Assembly (NCBI GenBank): GCA_033558025.1
Contig: JAUCEF010000005.1
Coordinates: forward strand, 4,340,001-4,404,000
DNA length: 64,000 nt
Direction: 5' to 3'
Source of the DNA: Phytophthora sp. 'mugwort'
Lineage: Eukaryota > Oomycota > Peronosporomycetes > Peronosporales > Peronosporaceae
Within the stretch, counting starts at the first letter, position 1. Each line of letters begins with the position of its first letter. The position numbers and the translations under genes were made by a program. Under the pieces are notes generated by a model. The model saw only the letters and a program-made list of their open reading frames with translations. It did no database searches and was not told the origin of the DNA. Positions 12,241 to 22,426 of this stretch are shown here, in pieces.

Positions 12241-12368
12241 TCAACACTCTTGGTTTTACTATAGAAGGAGTCATCCCTCGCTATACCTATATTAAATGAC
12301 CTCGATGCCCCTCCATTAGCTTAATAGAGGCAATAGAGGGAATTCCCTCCATTGGAGAAGCTTGGATA

Positions 12369-12379
12369 TATCGCATCGG
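12369..12379. repeat. 11-bp target-site duplication, left copy
   Basis: TATCGCATCGG directly precedes the MULE; the identical 11-mer follows it at 14636-14646. Duplications of 9-11 bp are typical of Mutator-like elements. Confidence 0.9.
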
Positions 12380-12504
12380 GGAAATGCTAAGGAGCGCCGA
12401 AAGCGGAGCACCGGGGCAGAAAAAGAACAGTGTGTAGCACGCAGAGTTGGTGCTGAGATCATCTGATTAGAACGTCGTGGTCAGCTCCCGAGCGGTGTTT
12501 GCTC
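12380..12504. repeat. MULE left terminal inverted repeat
   Basis: It matches the reverse complement of 14517-14635 with scattered differences and a small insertion near 12400. It includes the well-conserved block AACGTCGTGGTCAGCTCCCG. Confidence 0.88.
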
Positions 12505-12834
12505 TCACTTCACGGCATGAGCGGAGTTGGTGATGTACAAACTACGATGCAGTAAATTGTCATGTTCTTATCAAATGCTAATCGAGTGAGCTAAGGCCAG
12601 CGTATCTCCAAGACCGAGAAAGAATGAAAGCTTCCGCCTACTAGGTGTCGACGTCACTTTCGAGTAGCTGAGTAAAACTCATTGTCGGTGCTGTAGCGGC
12701 GGGTCGGGTATCGAGACGCTGCTCAAATAGCTCAAAATCAGACAATTCTCGTCGCGTTCTAGTGACCCTGTTTCCAGCCAGGTGTGGCCTCGAATGGCTA
12801 TGCGTTCAGTGAGCTCCACGAAGCGTGGCTGGCT

Positions 12835-14399
12835 CTAGTACTCTGCTGGTTGAAGCAGCCCGTGCGGAGGGAAGCCACCAGTGGACGTCAAAATGCTTGG
12901 GCTACATTTTGACTCGGGGTCATCGGCCTCAATGATGGCAATGAACTCGTGTATACACGGACGTCCATGGATCTTTCTGAAGGTATCATCGCAGACGCTT
13001 CGCTCGAGTCCGTGAACAACAATTTTGTGCGCCATTTTCCACAGCTCGTGGGTCTTCTTCAACGCGTGCACACTAATTATCTTCTCCACAACAGAGAAGT
13101 GGTCGTTGTTGCGGAAGAGAGTTAATCCATGTTGCATCGTTTGCCGCCTGAAGGCTAGTGCGTGAAGCAGCTGTACTCCGCCAGGAGAGCATACTTTTAA
13201 AGACCTTCGTAAATCGGCTTGTTAATTATCGAGACTTTATGGTCACGTGGGTCACTTCAACCGTCGAGGTATCCCAGTACCCCAAATGACTGTACTGGTC
13301 GATCCAGCAACGAACAAACTTGGTCTTGTGGGGCCACCACTATGTTTCTAGATACTTACCCGTAGTAGACCCGAGGATGAACTGACGCTCCGTTGTTGCG
13401 TTCACAGTAGCATCAAACTTTTCCATGAATCTATTAATCTCCAAGCTGTTTGTCTTATTCGTACGCAGTGCGGCAGAATTATGGACGGTGCCTTCGTTAA
13501 TTTTCTTCTTGGCTTGAGCCAACACATTGCGCCGGATATTCCAACGACACAACGTCTTGTCAGACTCTGGAAACACATTTTCAGTTGCGTTTGTACATGC
13601 CAGGTCTCGATCTGTGGATAACGGAGCCTGTTCGACTCGAGGTCGATTTCGTAGCTGAAATGAAATCTCTTCCCTGTCACCATCTTGAACAGGGCTTCGT
13701 TACTCGTTTTGCTGGCCATGTGTTTTGAACGACGAGCAGCTTTGGCGTTGGCGATGTCTTTCGGTATCGCTAGTGTGTTTTCATCACTTAGCATCATGGT
13801 TGCGTAGATTCTAGACGTGGAAACACCGGCCCTTGTTTGCAATTCGACAAGGTCGGTGTTGCTCATCTCTGTAGATCTTAACAGGCGCGCAGCACGTTGT
13901 CGGTGCTCAACGTGTACTTGAATGTCTTTCGAGGCTGCCTGGTTGTGCGTATGGTTTCCGGCGCGCGTGTGTACGATTCGCCACGAAGCTGCCGTGTTCT
14001 GCGAGTCTACGGCTGCGATGCGCATCGGACACCCTGATCTCTTCGTCCGGCGCCTCGGTCGTTTCTGATCTACATCAGCGATCTTCCGTGTGTTCTTGGG
14101 TTTGCTAGACTGATTTCATGCAAAGGGTCTATAGCGAATGTTGCCATCGCCGTTGCGTTCCACCTTCTGTGTGGAGACGTTGAATTTGTGGGCCTTCGTT
14201 CATACGTGGGTGGCTTTTTCACAGCTGGTTCCAAAGGGTACTCGCCTTTCGGCGGCGCTTCGATAACGTACTGCGGAGGCGACGTACTGGGCTCGCCCTC
14301 CATGGAAGTGCCAGGAACGCACGCTTGAAAGCGTGGCACTTGATGCTGGTACCTATTCAACTCGTCTGAGCTCAAATATACTTTAGGCGGAGACGACAA
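12835..14399 (-). pseudogene. MULE transposase with FAR1-like N-terminus, decayed
   Basis: This is read on the minus strand. 14399-14070 gives a Pro/Ser-rich N-terminal piece. 14025-13402 carries the FAR1/WRKY-GCM1-like DNA-binding region (SGCPMRIAAVDSQ...HTHNQ). 13576-13340 has a MULE catalytic-domain block (FPESDKTLCRWNIRRNVL), and 13137-12835 gives a C-terminal piece. The pieces lie in different frames, so at least three breaks exist. It lies wholly inside the 12380-14635 element and would have been its transposase. Family assignment rests on the RWNIRRNVL block and the TIR context. Confidence 0.72.
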
Positions 14400-14516
14400 C
14401 GTTCTTGTCAGCTAAGTCTGTAAAAACCATCTTTCGGTATGTGACGTGTGTGATGGCATCGGTCATGCCGCTGAACCGAGGGCAGACGCCGCTCGGATCT
14501 CGGCCGTACTGACCCA

Positions 14517-14635
14517 AGGGCAAATGCCGCTCGGGAGCTGACCACGACGTTCTAATCAGATGATCTCAGCACCAGCTCTGCATGTTACACACTGTTCCTT
14601 CTCTGCGCCGGTGCTCGGCGCTCCTTAGCATTTCC
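14517..14635. repeat. MULE right terminal inverted repeat
   Basis: Inverted partner of 12380-12504; it ends with CCTTAGCATTTCC at 14635. Confidence 0.88.
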
Positions 14636-14646
14636 TATCGCATCGG
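14636..14646. repeat. 11-bp target-site duplication, right copy
   Basis: TATCGCATCGG, identical to 12369-12379. Confidence 0.9.
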
Positions 14647-15278
14647 CCATTCTGCACTTTAGTTATTTAATGATTTAGGTGTGGGACAATTCACTAGGGA
14701 CCAAATTCAGGTTTATTATAATATCTACCAGAAATTTTTTGTTACATAATATGTAAAGATGTAGAGCCCTTTAGCTGCAACTGGTGCATCTCTCGAGAAT
14801 TTTTACATCCTCGCTGCAGCAGCTACTGCCCATACTGTATGTGTCGTCCCGGAACCGTTAAAAAGCGGTAAGAACACTACAAGATCTGCGCAGGCGCGCT
14901 GCTGAGGAGCGGCGGTGTCTGAATGCGTCATTATCTCAGCTTGGACTGCCTAACGAGTTCTGAGCAATCGCCGTGGAGGGGGAGGTCCCAAAAAGGGGGG
15001 GGGGACTGTTTGAGGCCTACAATCGATGGGGCCTGTACGCCAAATTGACCGAATTTCTGCGGATTAGTTGGTTTAATCCACCCTAGCCCTAGTCATTAAT
15101 CTTTCTTACTGAAGTATGTAGGTTATGGAAGACACCGATTTGCTCGATGATGTGGATCGCATCATAAAAGGTCGAGCACCCAAGTTTTTAGTGAAAGTCT
15201 TATTAAGATTAATTTAATTGCCGTATCGTCTTGGTGCTAGGCGTCGCTTAGTGCTAAGGGTCAGCAAGCAAGTAGCCA
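14647..15278. other. Intergenic, no gene recognised
   Basis: AT-rich up to about 14800, with a run of G near 14996-15004. No frame of interest; probably the 5' flank of the pogo-like relic. Confidence 0.4.
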
Positions 15279-15889
15279 ATGACAGACGTGTATTTAAAAC
15301 ACATGATTTTATGGCTGACTATCTTGGCTCCACTAATTCTTACTGTATTTACTGGTAAAGACACCCGATTATCCCCCCGCGGTCAAGAGAAGAAGCGCAA
15401 GACGCTCCAGCGCATCGCAGTAAACAATAATCACAAGCAGGACGTCCTTAACTACTGGGATGAAAGTTACAGGCTTGACGAGACACTCACCCACTCCTGC
15501 GGTACGTTGTGTAGCAGCTAACTGGGGGCAAAAAGAAGCAAGTCTCCAAGTGGGCCTAACAGAAACGCACTATTCAACAGGTTTGTTAAATGGACAAGGG
15601 CGTCACCGCAATCTGAGGAGTCTTGGCGATGCTATGGTGCTTCCCAAAGTCGCCGAAGCGGAGCTGGTGCTGTGGGTGAACTCGCTTCGTCCTGATGGGG
15701 CATCTATGTCCCGTTTAATGCTCCAGCTTGAAGCAAAAAGGTTGCTGCACGGTGTGGTGTTGGCGAAACGTTTGGAGCGTCACCAAAGTGGATCAAAATG
15801 TGTTCTCGCAGACATCGCATGTCGCTTCGAGCATGGACTAGGCAGGGTCAAACGACGCCACAAAACGCCCGCCCAAAACACACTTTTTT

Positions 15890-15958
15890 TGTTTTTCCAC
15901 TATTGCCAGTCAAACCAACGTTTAAATCGTTGGTTTGACTGGCAATAGTGGAAAAACA
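15890..15958. repeat. Hairpin 1: 31-bp arms, 7-nt loop
   Basis: 15890-15920 is the exact reverse complement of 15928-15958; the loop 15921-15927 is TTTAAAT. The inner 20 bp of the arm is TATTGCCAGTCAAACCAACG. Confidence 0.95.
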
Positions 15959-16223
15959 CAGTGTTCAAGTATACAATGCTGACCAGACAGGTACACTACT
16001 GGTTTCCTTTTGTAATCTGATGTTATATCTAATAGCCGCGTAGCTGAGTTTTTTGTGTTATTGCCAGTCAAACCAACGATTTAAACGTTGGTTTGACTGG
16101 CAATAGTGGAAAAACACAGTGTTCAAGTATACAATGCTGACCAGACAGGTACACTACTGGTTTCCTTTTGTAATCTGATGTTATATCTAATAGCCGCGTA
16201 GCTGAGTTTTTTGTGTTATTGCC
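15901..16223. repeat. 158-bp tandem duplication including the hairpin
   Basis: Copies 15901-16058 and 16059-16216 are essentially identical apart from the 7-nt hairpin loop. A third TATTGCC at 16217-16223 ends the array. Each copy contains one hairpin, the codons of VQVYNADQT and the intron that follows. The TATTGCC heptamer at both junctions is a plausible microhomology for the duplication. Confidence 0.93.
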
Positions 16224-17187
16224 TAAACAGACCATTTCAAAGCGTGGGGTGAAAACTGTGTGGGATAAATGTGCGTATAAAAGAGAAGGCAGGAGCGACC
16301 GCCATGCTTCTGACAGATTGGGAGGGTAATAAGTACCCAGCTTTTATTCTCTTTAAAAGTACGCCCGCAAAACCGAAAGAGAAGCCGAAAGAGAACGAAG
16401 AGTTGAGCCATGGCTTTTGTGAAACTATGTGGAAACGAGAATTTAAAGCTTTGCAAGTTCAATCGGAATGTGATATTTTACGGTAATAAGTCTGCGTGGC
16501 GGAACGCTCGGCTGTCGCTAAAATTTCTCGAGTTCGACTTTGCAGGTCGCGTCACCCGTGATGAGAATATATTGCTCTTATGGAATGATTTTAGTGGTCA
16601 CTCGACGGATGAAGTCGTTACATATGCGAAGTCAATTAATGTAATTCTTCTGAAGATTCTGCCTCGCTACACATACCTCTACCAGCCGGCGGACGTTCAT
16701 GGAACAAACCACTGATATCAAGACTTCGCGCCCTTTGGATTAAGCGGTTACGGGACCAGCTTATCAAGTACCGCGCAGCGAAGAATAGCCGGGAGCAAAA
16801 GCGTAAGCTGCAGTACGCAATATTAAACGTACGAAAGGAAATAGTTTAAGCAGATGCTGACGTCGATATGGCAAGACTTCACGAGAGTCACATAGAAGAT
16901 ACATTCAAGTTGAAGCCACCTTACACAGACATAACACGCGGCTGTCAAGATGTTGGACAGATTTGCCGAAGGAAACGATAATTAGTGGCTTCACGAAGGT
17001 TGACATATTGAGTGATACGCGGGTAGCAGAAGAAGAGACGATGGACTTCCAGAAGAAGAGAGTGCCATTGATGCGGAACTGGAGAGATGCACATTTCCTG
17101 GTGGGGGGTGTCGATTCGGACGACGATATGGATCTGACGACGAAGTCAGAGAGGGTAGTGATACTGACAATGCATAATAAACATTGA

Positions 17188-18027
17188 AGTTGACTTGCTA
17201 GAAAAGTATAATTTGCATTCATATGGGGAGGTGATACCGACAGCGCGCCTTGCGCTGTCGGCAGCGTATACTGGACTATGTACATTCCAAATTACCAAAA
17301 GTTGTAGCTACCACACGAATGGCTCTCAGGGCTCGCAGGTGGCCTGTCTGATTGCGGTCTCACTGGACAAGAAGTCCCCGTGGAGGTGCTCGGCCTCCGC
17401 ACGTGGCTCCGAGTCGAGCACGGTCAGCCACTCCAGCACCCTCCACGACGGGTGGATCTTGCGATAAAGCATTCCAGTACAAGTCGGAACACTAGACAAT
17501 CTCTCAGTATTACCCTGATTGTACTCAACTTTGGTTGGTTTTTCAGCGTGAAAAACGATATGGCTGAGTCAAAGTTGAAGGTAAAACGCCCCGAATTGGC
17601 TAAGCTGGGTGTTCTATTCTTTAGACCAGCACTGTAGCACTAAGACAGTACGGTGCTTGCGTTCACTACCATGATGGGCTGGCAACACAAGAATATAAGT
17701 GTGTGAGCTGTTGTTAAGCAAGGAAATATGTCATCTAGGAAGTAGAGCATATGACAGACAGATCGGATTGAGCGGTGTTGTACCATTTGAAAAAATACGA
17801 TGCCATGTGCTGCCGCTACGGAATTATTTGGCCCTGAAGTACTGCTGAATACCCTAAGAGGGGGTCTCATCCACTTCGTCCGGCGGACCGACCAATCAGC
17901 AATGCGCATTCCGAGCTTTGCAGGATCGTGTCCGGCAGCCTCCTTGGCATCCGGCGGACATTTAAGCTGACAGCCGGAGGGAAGACCCACCCGCTAGGGG
18001 CACGTACCTCCAGGGAGGGAGGTAAAC
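17188..18027. other. Intergenic, no gene recognised
   Basis: I see no frame with family resemblance. A short hairpin GACAGCGCGCCTTGCGCTGTC occurs near 17238-17259. The stretch separates the pogo relic from the Harbinger relic. Confidence 0.4.
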
Positions 18028-19145
18028 TTGAAAGGTGAGGGACATTTGATAATTTGCAGTGGCGACGAACCTAGCAACATGGAGGAGAACCATATCGTCA
18101 GTCAGATCAACGGCCTTCCGTTGCCAAGAGCAAAGATGGGTGCGTGCCCTCCTAATGGAATACCATGCTTAGCAGCTGCGGACGGCTTGCACAAAGCTTC
18201 ATCTTGGTGCTCAGAAGCGGAGCTCAACTCAAGATAACAAGCTCGGCTACATCAACCTTCTTTTGGGGCTACTACGAGGCCAAGTGCGACGGCGTGTTGG
18301 GCGCGCGTGAGGGGCCTGCCCCAGCAGCCTTTGAAACGGGGGGTCGCAGGGCAACGAAGCATTGCAGCTTCTGTTTGCTGAACGTCATCTTCTTTGATGA
18401 GTTCGTACAGCGCATTAGTGAGGCCGATCAGATTCCAGATCGGGTGGCGATAGATGGGGTGCTGTCGACGAGAACTCACCCTACTGGGTGGACATCACTC
18501 AAGCGTACAACAACGACATTGGGCACTATAACGGTTTTTTTTGGAGGGGGATAATGCTCAATATGATGGTGTTGACCCAGCGTTGGCTGTCCCCACTCCA
18601 GCAGTAAACTTCGCGCGATGTGGAAGAAGACGATGGCTCGCTACAATAGAGCTCTTTACTTGTCAAAGAAGTCGGGCTCACATGGTGAGTTTGGGGATTA
18701 TTGCGCGGGTTGTACGGACGCTCTATATCTTCTTGCTTCATTTTAGATTCGCTCCGATCGCCGAGATACTGTACTGGGGCTAGTACCCCGAAACTCCCGC
18801 ATGAGCACTTTGTCAAGCGCCAATGACGACGCGTCGGATCCGACGTCACAGGCATCAAGCGCGGGGGGACCCGCAAAGCGTCGTCGTCGCCTGACGACAG
18901 CTGAGCGTATTCTGGAGCTCGTCGAGAAGGATCGAGAGGATGAATTGGCGGAGCGCAAGCAGGTGAGAGAGGAGAGTGAGAAAGAAAGAGTTACGACAAA
19001 TTTGGTACATTCGTCAGCGGCTGTGCAGGCTGCAATGACGACACTGAACGAGCTCAAAAGAAGCCACGCTAGCGATAATCAAGTTGAAGCAGCGGAGCTG
19101 GTGCTAAAAAACTTATATCTCGCTGGACACAAGCTATGGAAATAG
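18028..19145 (+). pseudogene. Harbinger-associated SANT/Myb-like protein, decayed
   Basis: The N-terminal part is in pieces. WVDITQAYNNDIGHYNGF (near 18486) and MWKKTMARYNRALYLSKKSG (near 18618) look like the two halves of a Myb/SANT-type DNA-binding domain, separated by frame breaks. The last 114 codons (18801-19145) form one open frame: a KRRRRLTTAERILELVEKDR basic stretch followed by a coiled coil and the end LAGHKLWK. Its place next to, and opposite in strand from, a PIF/Harbinger transposase fits the two-gene layout of such elements, in which the Myb-like protein recruits the transposase to DNA. That pairing is inferred from context. Confidence 0.6.
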
Positions 19146-19167
19146 CTAGTGATCCTTAAAAGCCAAT

Positions 19168-20125
19168 CTAATAATGAGGTCTCAATTGGTTGCGTCCACT
19201 GAGCTTTATTACTATACCTTGTCGAGTAAAGCTGGCACCGACCTCAGGACGGGAGTGATCATGCTCGTAGCTCATAACAGATTCGATAGACCTACCATAT
19301 CGACTTGCATAAGATTGGAGATCCTCATGAACAGAATATTTAGAGCTCACCAGACGCTCCGTGGTGACGAAGTTGTGCAATGTTGCGGCGCACTTGATGG
19401 ACAGTGTCGAGTGCTCCAAATTCAACTCCTTCGGACGCTTGAATATTGCCCACTTTCGCACAAGCAACCCAAATGCTATCTCGATGCGGATTCGGAGCTG
19501 GGATAATGAAAGTTAAAAGAATCCTTCTCGACGAAGCTAGGATCTGTACGCTTTAGAGCTACGAGAGGGGTTAGCAAGTGATTCGTAGCCGTGTACGCGG
19601 CATCGGCAACAACGTAAAGCCCTCGTTCCATCCTCTCGATGACTCAGCGAGATCGCTGTCTCTGTATGCTCGAGCATCGTTGGTTCCGCCTGGGTGCGTT
19701 GCCTCGACAAAGACGAAACGACTGAAGGCATCGCAGCAAGATTGTACACTAATTCCATGATGCATGTAGTGACCACTGAAGTACCGAGTCGGCCCCACGC
19801 TTTCTGCGTCCTCTTCCGACGGTGCCTTGATATGGCAGAGCCAACCCTCCAAAGCAGCTACACACCCATCAAATACGCCTTCGTCGCTTCTCGTTGTAAA
19901 AGTCGACACAGCTAGATGGCACTGCGTCGAAGACATGGGAAAGGCGATAGTCAAGCCAGGTGCTGCCGTAAGAGCCTCCATTACGACCATAGTAATATTG
20001 TACGCGTAGAATGGCTCGATCCAATGACGCGTCGGATGCTGTCGATGGCACTCCCTCAAGATACGATCCCTAGAAGTTGTGGACGGAAAGTATTCAAAAA
20101 TATCTCGCCTGCATCAAGTGACACT
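19168..20125 (-). pseudogene. PIF/Harbinger (DDE_4) transposase, decayed
   Basis: Read on the minus strand. The block at 20110-19571 runs FEYFPSTTSRDRILRECH, then CVAALEGWLCHIKAPSEED, RYFSGHYMHHGISVQSCCDA, and THPGGTNDARAYRDSDL. After a break, 19506-19168 gives SQLRIRIEIAFGLLVRKWAI and CAATLHNFV. These match the DDE_4 order GALDG / FSGHY / PGxTND / RxRIExAFG / LHNF. The first catalytic Asp (GALDG) reads Glu here (AALEG); the PGGTND Asp and the last Glu remain. At least one frameshift lies between the blocks, so the copy is inactive. Confidence 0.8.
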
Positions 20126-20187
20126 GACTCTGCCTAGCTCAACGTTAGGCACAAGCATTTTCAGAAAAACGGCAAAATTTCCAAAAC

Positions 20188-20195
20188 TCATTTCG
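20188..20195 (+). promoter_or_regulatory. Initiator of the Tigger-like gene
   Basis: CTCATTTC matches the oomycete initiator core and lies about 145 bp before the start codon at 20333. It would make the gene self-promoted and not driven by transposon ends. Confidence 0.45.
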
Positions 20196-20332
20196 GCGTC
20201 TTGATTGCGCGCGCAACTTTGATCGATACTGAGTGCAAGTGTTTTCTGTCCCCCCTCGCAGCAAATACTCTATTAGCTAAGATATTAGCTAAGACAGAGC
20301 CTGCGAGTCGCCCCTCTTCGACGTCCAGCAGC

Positions 20333-22207
20333 ATGGCGCGACCCAAGGCACGCAGCACCAACCTCACGCACGAGCAAAAGCGGCTCATCTGTTTGCACGC
20401 GCGGCAGTTCCCCAAGACCACGCAGGCGCAGCTGGGTCAGTGGGCCAAAGAGCAGTTCAAGCTCGAGTATGTGCCGTCGCAGGCCGCTATGAGCTACATG
20501 CTCAAGAAGCGTGCGCAGTTTGAGCTCGTGCCGGGCGAGGGCCGCGATTATAAGAAGCTGCGCACCGTCAAGTGCCCCGAGGTGGACTCGGCACTCGCCA
20601 ACTGGTTCCTTTACTGCCAAACCAGAAGACTCAAGCTGCCCGGCGACCTGGTACGCCACAAGGCGCGCGTGTTCTTCGAGCTGCTGGCGCCCCAGCTGCC
20701 CGAAAGCGTCACCCGCTCGCCACCGCAATTCTCCAATGGCTGGATGCACTCGTTTATGGGCAGACATGGATTCTCTCTTGGAGGGGGCAAAGGCAGCAAA
20801 GGAGGACGCGGGTCGCGTGTTCAGGAAGAATCGGATGGCAGACCAAAGTTCGCACCGGAAACCTCAGTCATCTCCACGCCGGACCACCTCAAGGCCGCAG
20901 TGATGGGTATGCTGCCCGAGAACGTCTACTGGCTGCACGAGACGCGGTTGTTCTACGCCATGAGCCCCGACAGGCAGGCGCTGCCCACAGGTCATCACCC
21001 GGAGAAGAAGTTGACCATGTTGGTGGCAGTCAATGCGGACGGCAGTGACCGACTCAATCCGTTCTTCGTGGGGCCGCACCCATTGCCACCAGACTCTAAC
21101 GTTAATGCCGAAGATCGATCCTACCAGTTTGCCTGCAACCACAAAGCTTGGGTGCCGCCGACGATGCTGCGGGACTGGTTGATGGCGCTCGATTGGCGCA
21201 TGCGCGTAACCAACCGCCACGTTGTGCTCATTGTTGACTCGGTGGCTGCCATGAGTGTGCAAAAGGCGTCGATGTCCAATGTGAAGATGCATTTCGTTGA
21301 GCGCAACCATGCGGGAGAGCTGTGCGTGCGGCCGCTGGAGATGGGAATTGTGTCATCGATCAAGCGCCGTTACCGGTACCAGCTCTTGGACTATGCGCTT
21401 GACCGACGAGAGGAAGGACAATTCGATATCTATGACATGCCGCTTCAAAAGGTGGTCGAGTTGGTGGCACAAGGCTGGCAGCAGATCCCGCGGACACGCA
21501 TCATGGCTGCCTTTGCGAGCGTGGGCGTGCTAGTGACCACCGAGACCGGAGCCGACATTGTCCCCGATAACCGCGCCGACGACAAACTGGATGCACAGAT
21601 TCAAGCGCTTTTAAAGCGTTTAAAGCTTATTAGTCCCATGCGGTTAATTGAAGTGGTGGCGCCTAGTGCGGAGAGGGCATGCGATGAAGACCTGACAGAT
21701 GCGGACTTTGCCGACTCGGCACTGCATCGTACTCAAGGTTCTGTGGGCATGCAAGTGAGCACAGAGGATCTGGCACGTCACACCATTACACAGTTGGCAT
21801 CGGTGGAGAACTCGTCGGGATCATCGACTCCGTTCAACGCTCGTCGCAGCAGCACACACACCGCTAACAACCTTATTGGGGACTATGCTGGCTTCGAGCA
21901 GGGATACCCAGGCTCATTGGATGACCCGTGGTTGGCGTGGAATGCATCACAACGTGCTGCGATGGCAGTTCGGCAGCCCATTAGCGATCTGGAGGCGGTG
22001 CAGACGACGATCCGCTTGGCTACCGAGATGAACTGCGACCCGATCGTAATGATGGAGCTTAACCGGGTCCAGACGGAGGTGTCCAATCGCGACCCGAGCG
22101 CGTCCAGCTCCTCGATGCTGACTGCCCCCAGCCAGCAGACTGCCAAGCGGGGTAACGCAGCCATCTGTCAGTTCCGCTTCGGTGCCCCTACTCGGCGCCT
22201 ACTGTAA
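20333..22207 (+). CDS. Intact Tigger/CENP-B-like protein with altered DDE triad
   Basis: A single open frame of 624 codons starts at the ATG at 20333 (MARPKARSTNLT); the frame is open further upstream but has no earlier ATG. Domains in order: a psq/CENP-B N-terminal helix-turn-helix (about 10-60), a CENP-B-type HTH (about 75-140; PGDLVRHKARVFFELL), a DDE_1 nuclease-like domain (about 180-370) and a Ser/Thr-rich C-terminal region. The expected catalytic triad is changed: NxDET reads WLHET (His202), the second Asp is kept (LIVDS, Asp302), and QPLD reads RPLE (Glu336). In contrast to all other transposase copies in the window it has no stop or frameshift. This suggests a host gene derived from a Tigger-like transposase, probably DNA-binding. 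It ends 219 bp before Rab7. Function is inferred only. Confidence 0.82.
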   Translation: MARPKARSTNLTHEQKRLICLHARQFPKTTQAQLGQWAKEQFKLEYVPSQAAMSYMLKKRAQFELVPGEGRDYKKLRTVKCPEVDSALANWFLYCQTRRLKLPGDLVRHKARVFFELLAPQLPESVTRSPPQFSNGWMHSFMGRHGFSLGGGKGSKGGRGSRVQEESDGRPKFAPETSVISTPDHLKAAVMGMLPENVYWLHETRLFYAMSPDRQALPTGHHPEKKLTMLVAVNADGSDRLNPFFVGPHPLPPDSNVNAEDRSYQFACNHKAWVPPTMLRDWLMALDWRMRVTNRHVVLIVDSVAAMSVQKASMSNVKMHFVERNHAGELCVRPLEMGIVSSIKRRYRYQLLDYALDRREEGQFDIYDMPLQKVVELVAQGWQQIPRTRIMAAFASVGVLVTTETGADIVPDNRADDKLDAQIQALLKRLKLISPMRLIEVVAPSAERACDEDLTDADFADSALHRTQGSVGMQVSTEDLARHTITQLASVENSSGSSTPFNARRSSTHTANNLIGDYAGFEQGYPGSLDDPWLAWNASQRAAMAVRQPISDLEAVQTTIRLATEMNCDPIVMMELNRVQTEVSNRDPSASSSSMLTAPSQQTAKRGNAAICQFRFGAPTRRLL

Positions 22208-22426
22208 GCAGGACACTGCAAACAGACAAGACAGGATGTACTCAAGTAAATGCATTAAAATGTAGCCATGCCCGCTTCAACTTGGATCGGATTGGCTAAA
22301 ACTTTTGAGAAAGATTTTCTTCAGAACTCATCATATTGTTTTAGCGGCGGAAGAAGTGGATTAGACCACTTTCTCGCTGGCCTTGCACGTCCTGTAACGA
22401 GCGAACCAAGCTTTATCTCAAGCAGT

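Larger units (their letters stand above)
12380..14635 (-). mobile_element. Mutator-like element with long TIRs (2256 bp)
   Basis: The ends are defined by inverted repeats beginning GGAAATGCTAAGGAGCGCC at 12380 and, reversed, at 14635, about 120 bp long (12380-12504 and 14517-14635). Perfect 11-bp direct repeats lie immediately outside. Inside is a minus-strand transposase relic. Perfect target duplications with diverged TIRs and a broken transposase suggest an insertion of moderate age that is now immobile. Inside the right TIR there is a second diverged copy of a GGGCA-x2-TGCCGCTCGG-like block, hinting at subterminal repeats. Confidence 0.93.
15400..17187 (+). pseudogene. CENP-B/pogo-like (DDE_1) transposase, decayed
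   Basis: Blocks of an oomycete CENP-B-type transposase appear in order. QDVLNYWDESYRLDETL lies near 15440 (N-terminal helix-turn-helix). RNLRSLGDA...VLWVNSLRPDGASMSRLML near 15608 is the CENP-B HTH. VQVYNADQT near 15966 holds the first catalytic Asp, directly before an intron-like GT. ATAMLLTDWEGNKYPAF lies near 16299. ENILLLWNDFSGHSTDEVV near 16563 holds the second Asp, then PRYTYLYQPADV near 16660. EETIISGF-like TIISGFTKVDIL near 16975 and an acidic tail end it. Several frameshifts and stops exist. The copy is further disrupted by a palindrome and a 158-bp tandem duplication at 15890-16223. Confidence 0.78.

Noticed and set aside
20201..20332. Upstream extension of the Tigger-like frame
   Set aside because: The frame opens with TTG and has no ATG before 20333, so the extension is not expected to be translated.
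22268..22426. In-frame N-terminal extension of Rab7
   Set aside because: Rab7 proteins begin close to MSxRKKVLLK; the extra 53 residues match nothing and precede the family start.
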